A model generated the notes under the pieces. It did no database searches and was not told the DNA's origin. It saw only the letters and a list, made by a program, of their open reading frames with translations. A DNA stretch of 5,879 bases from Burkholderiales bacterium (lineage in GTDB: Bacteria > Pseudomonadota > Gammaproteobacteria > Burkholderiales > SG8-39): positions 1 through 5,879 of the forward strand of contig JADGRR010000222.1 in the NCBI GenBank assembly GCA_017880745.1, given 5' to 3'. The position numbers and the translations under genes were made by a program. Below are positions 4,408 to 5,879 of this stretch, piece after piece. Each line of letters opens with the position of its first letter. The stretch's first letter is position 1.

Positions 4408-5400
4408 CTAGAGATACTGCTGACCCAGGAACCAGGCAACAGCAGCGATGAAAGCCGAGCAGGGAATGGTCAGGACCCAGGCCCAGACAATGTTGCCGGC
4501 CACACCCCAGCGCACCGCGGAGAGTTTATTCACCGAGCCCACGCCGACGATGGCGCCGGTAATGGTATGGGTGGTCGAGACCGGCACGCCCAGCCAGGTT
4601 GCGAGAAACAAGGTGATGGCGCCGCCGGTTTCGGCGCAGAAGCCGCCCACGGGTTTGAGTTTGGTGATCTTCTGGCCCATGGTCTTGACGATGCGCCAGC
4701 CGCCGAACATCGTGCCGAGCCCCATCGCCGACTGACAGGCCATCACCACCCAGAACGGCAACGGATCCTTCGCTCCGGTCACGTCGGCTGCGATCAGCAG
4801 CATCCAAATGATGCCCATGGTCTTCTGCGCGTCGTTGCCGCCGTGTCCAAGGCTGTAAAACGAGGCCGAGACGAACTGCAGCCGGCGGAACCAGCGATCT
4901 ACGCGGCGCGGCGTGCTGTCTGCGCAAATCCACGACACCAGGATCATCAACGCGGCGCCCAGCACCAGGCCGAGTGCGGGCGACAACACGATGGCCGCCA
5001 TGGTCTTGAGGAAGCCGCCTGCGATCAGCGTATCCGCCCCGCCCTTGGCCACCGCCGCGCCCGCGAGCCCGCCGATCAGGGCATGCGACGAACTCGAGGG
5101 AATGCCGAAATACCAGGTAATGATGTTCCAGCTTATCGCCCCTACCAGCGCGCCGAACACGACATAACGATCGACGATGGCCGGATCGATGATGCCCTTG
5201 CCTACCGTGGCGGCGACCAGCAGGCCGAAGAACAGGAAGGCGACGAAATTGAAAAACGCCGCCCACAGCACTGCCCACTGCGGCCGCATCACGCGCGTCG
5301 ACACGATGGTGGCGATGGAATTGGCGGCGTCATGAAAGCCGTTCAGAAAATCGAACGCCAGAGCGAGCGCGACCAGGAACACGAGCATGTGGAAACTCAA
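4408..5400 (-). CDS. pit: Low-affinity inorganic phosphate transporter, Pit/PHO4 family
   Basis: A 330-residue inner-membrane permease (PF01384) that imports phosphate, probably as a metal-phosphate complex with protons. Both family repeats are present. The N-terminal repeat begins FDFLNGFHDAANSIATIVSTR (about residues 17-37). Later come GIPSSSSHALIGGLAGAAVAKGG and, in the C-terminal half, VPVSTTHTITGAIVGVGS. Hydrophobic segments occur throughout, with a polar central loop (about 160-175). The length fits the short bacterial Pit that works with a DUF47 partner rather than the ~500-residue E. coli PitA. The start is either TTG 5400, which has GGGG six bases upstream, or ATG 5388, which lacks a ribosome site; I chose TTG with some doubt. 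The gene lies 31 bases after the DUF47 gene in the same operon. The operon promoter is outside the window. Confidence 0.94.
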   Translation of the reverse strand: MSFHMLVFLVALALAFDFLNGFHDAANSIATIVSTRVMRPQWAVLWAAFFNFVAFLFFGLLVAATVGKGIIDPAIVDRYVVFGALVGAISWNIITWYFGIPSSSSHALIGGLAGAAVAKGGADTLIAGGFLKTMAAIVLSPALGLVLGAALMILVSWICADSTPRRVDRWFRRLQFVSASFYSLGHGGNDAQKTMGIIWMLLIAADVTGAKDPLPFWVVMACQSAMGLGTMFGGWRIVKTMGQKITKLKPVGGFCAETGGAITLFLATWLGVPVSTTHTITGAIVGVGSVNKLSAVRWGVAGNIVWAWVLTIPCSAFIAAVAWFLGQQYL

Positions 5401-5431
5401 GGGCTGCCCCGGCGTTGACGTGCAGAGGGAA

Positions 5432-5879
5432 TCAAGCGTTCTCGATCACGATGCCCTGGAGGATGTTGGCCACATCCTCGCAGTGGTCGGTCACCGTCTC
5501 CAGGTGTTCATACACCGTGCGCAGCTTGATCAGCTCGCGCACGTCCGGTTCGTCGCGGAACAGGCGTCCCATCGCCGCGCGCATCACGTGGTCGGCCTCC
5601 GACTCGAGCCGGTCGATGTCCTCGCAAATCGCCATAATCGCATCGGCGTTGTCCATGCTGGAGAGCAGCGTCACGGCACTCTTCACCTTCTCGCAGCACT
5701 CCACGCAGATGTCCGCGAGCTTTTTCGCATCCGGCGGCAGGACGCGCACGTCGTACAGGAACATCAGCTGGGCCGAGTCCTCGATCAGATCGAGGATGTT
5801 GTCCATTTCGGAGATCAGCTGGTGGATATCCTCGCGGTCGATCGGCGTGATGAACGTCTTGTGCAGCAGCTCGATCGTG
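5432..5879 (-). CDS. DUF47 / PhoU-like Pit accessory protein (partial, N-terminus off right edge)
   Basis: The visible part is about 149 residues of a protein usually ~205-215 long (PF01865, TIGR00153). It starts mid-protein as TIELLHKTFITPIDREDIHQL, a typical DUF47 block, then EMDNILDLIEDSAQLMFLYDV, and ends GIVIENA with TGA at 5432-5434. The internal ATG at 5806 is not the real start, since the frame continues open to the window edge with family sequence. The fold is an all-helical PhoU-like bundle with conserved acidic residues (for example CEDIDRLESEADHVMRAAMG) that bind metal in PhoU relatives. It is encoded just upstream of pit, as in many bacteria, and is thought to control or support the permease from the cytoplasmic side. 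Confidence 0.92.
   Translation of the reverse strand, partial: TIELLHKTFITPIDREDIHQLISEMDNILDLIEDSAQLMFLYDVRVLPPDAKKLADICVECCEKVKSAVTLLSSMDNADAIMAICEDIDRLESEADHVMRAAMGRLFRDEPDVRELIKLRTVYEHLETVTDHCEDVANILQGIVIENA

Noticed and set aside
4567..5418. Long plus-strand open frame opposite pit
   Set aside because: Composition is a charged, His/Arg/Gln-rich shadow of the GC-rich membrane-protein gene; it has no known motifs.
1..5879. CRISPR array, tRNA or rRNA genes
   Set aside because: No regularly spaced direct repeats with spacers, and no cloverleaf or rRNA sequence, was found on reading both strands.

Overview
High-GC proteobacterial DNA, most like a betaproteobacterium. The reasons are a BktB-type thiolase very close to the Ralstonia/Cupriavidus form, an OlsA/OlsB acyltransferase pair of the COG3176 type, and a short Pit permease paired with a DUF47 partner. 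Species cannot be told from the sequence.

Layout, left to right. Bases 1-628 (minus) are the N-terminal half of a beta-ketothiolase that runs off the left edge. A divergent intergenic region (629-872) carries a PhoB-type promoter reading rightward into a small unknown gene (873-1142), then a PlsC-family acyltransferase (olsA-like, 1147-2007). After a 185-base gap with its own array of PhoB-like half-sites comes a GNAT-fold acyltransferase (olsB-like, 2193-2951). Bases 2952-3550 hold no convincing gene. They contain an AGC-rich repeat tract, a strong terminator, the 5' remnant of a group II intron placed directly behind that terminator, a solitary Pho-box-like site and an inverted pair of DnaA-box-like sequences. 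A small basic protein of unknown function follows (3551-3796). Then comes a second copy of the Pho promoter plus small gene (4029-4381). Bases 4408-5400 (minus) encode a Pit phosphate permease, preceded in its operon by a DUF47/PhoU-like accessory protein cut by the right edge (5432-5879, minus).

The unifying theme is phosphate. OlsB and OlsA together make ornithine lipid, a phosphorus-free membrane lipid that replaces phospholipid when phosphate is short, and Pit-DUF47 imports phosphate. I find repeats of the form (G/T)T(C/A)A(C/A/T) at an exact 11-base period, followed 10 bases later by a -10-like hexamer, in front of three genes: both small paralogues and olsB. This is the architecture of a PhoB-activated promoter. 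The most novel element is the duplicated cassette: a Pho promoter, a 5' leader of identical length, and an unrecognised small protein with LxWM, ExW and LALDA motifs. One copy heads the olsA gene and the other stands alone beside pit. Its function is unknown; its setting suggests a phosphate-starvation role.
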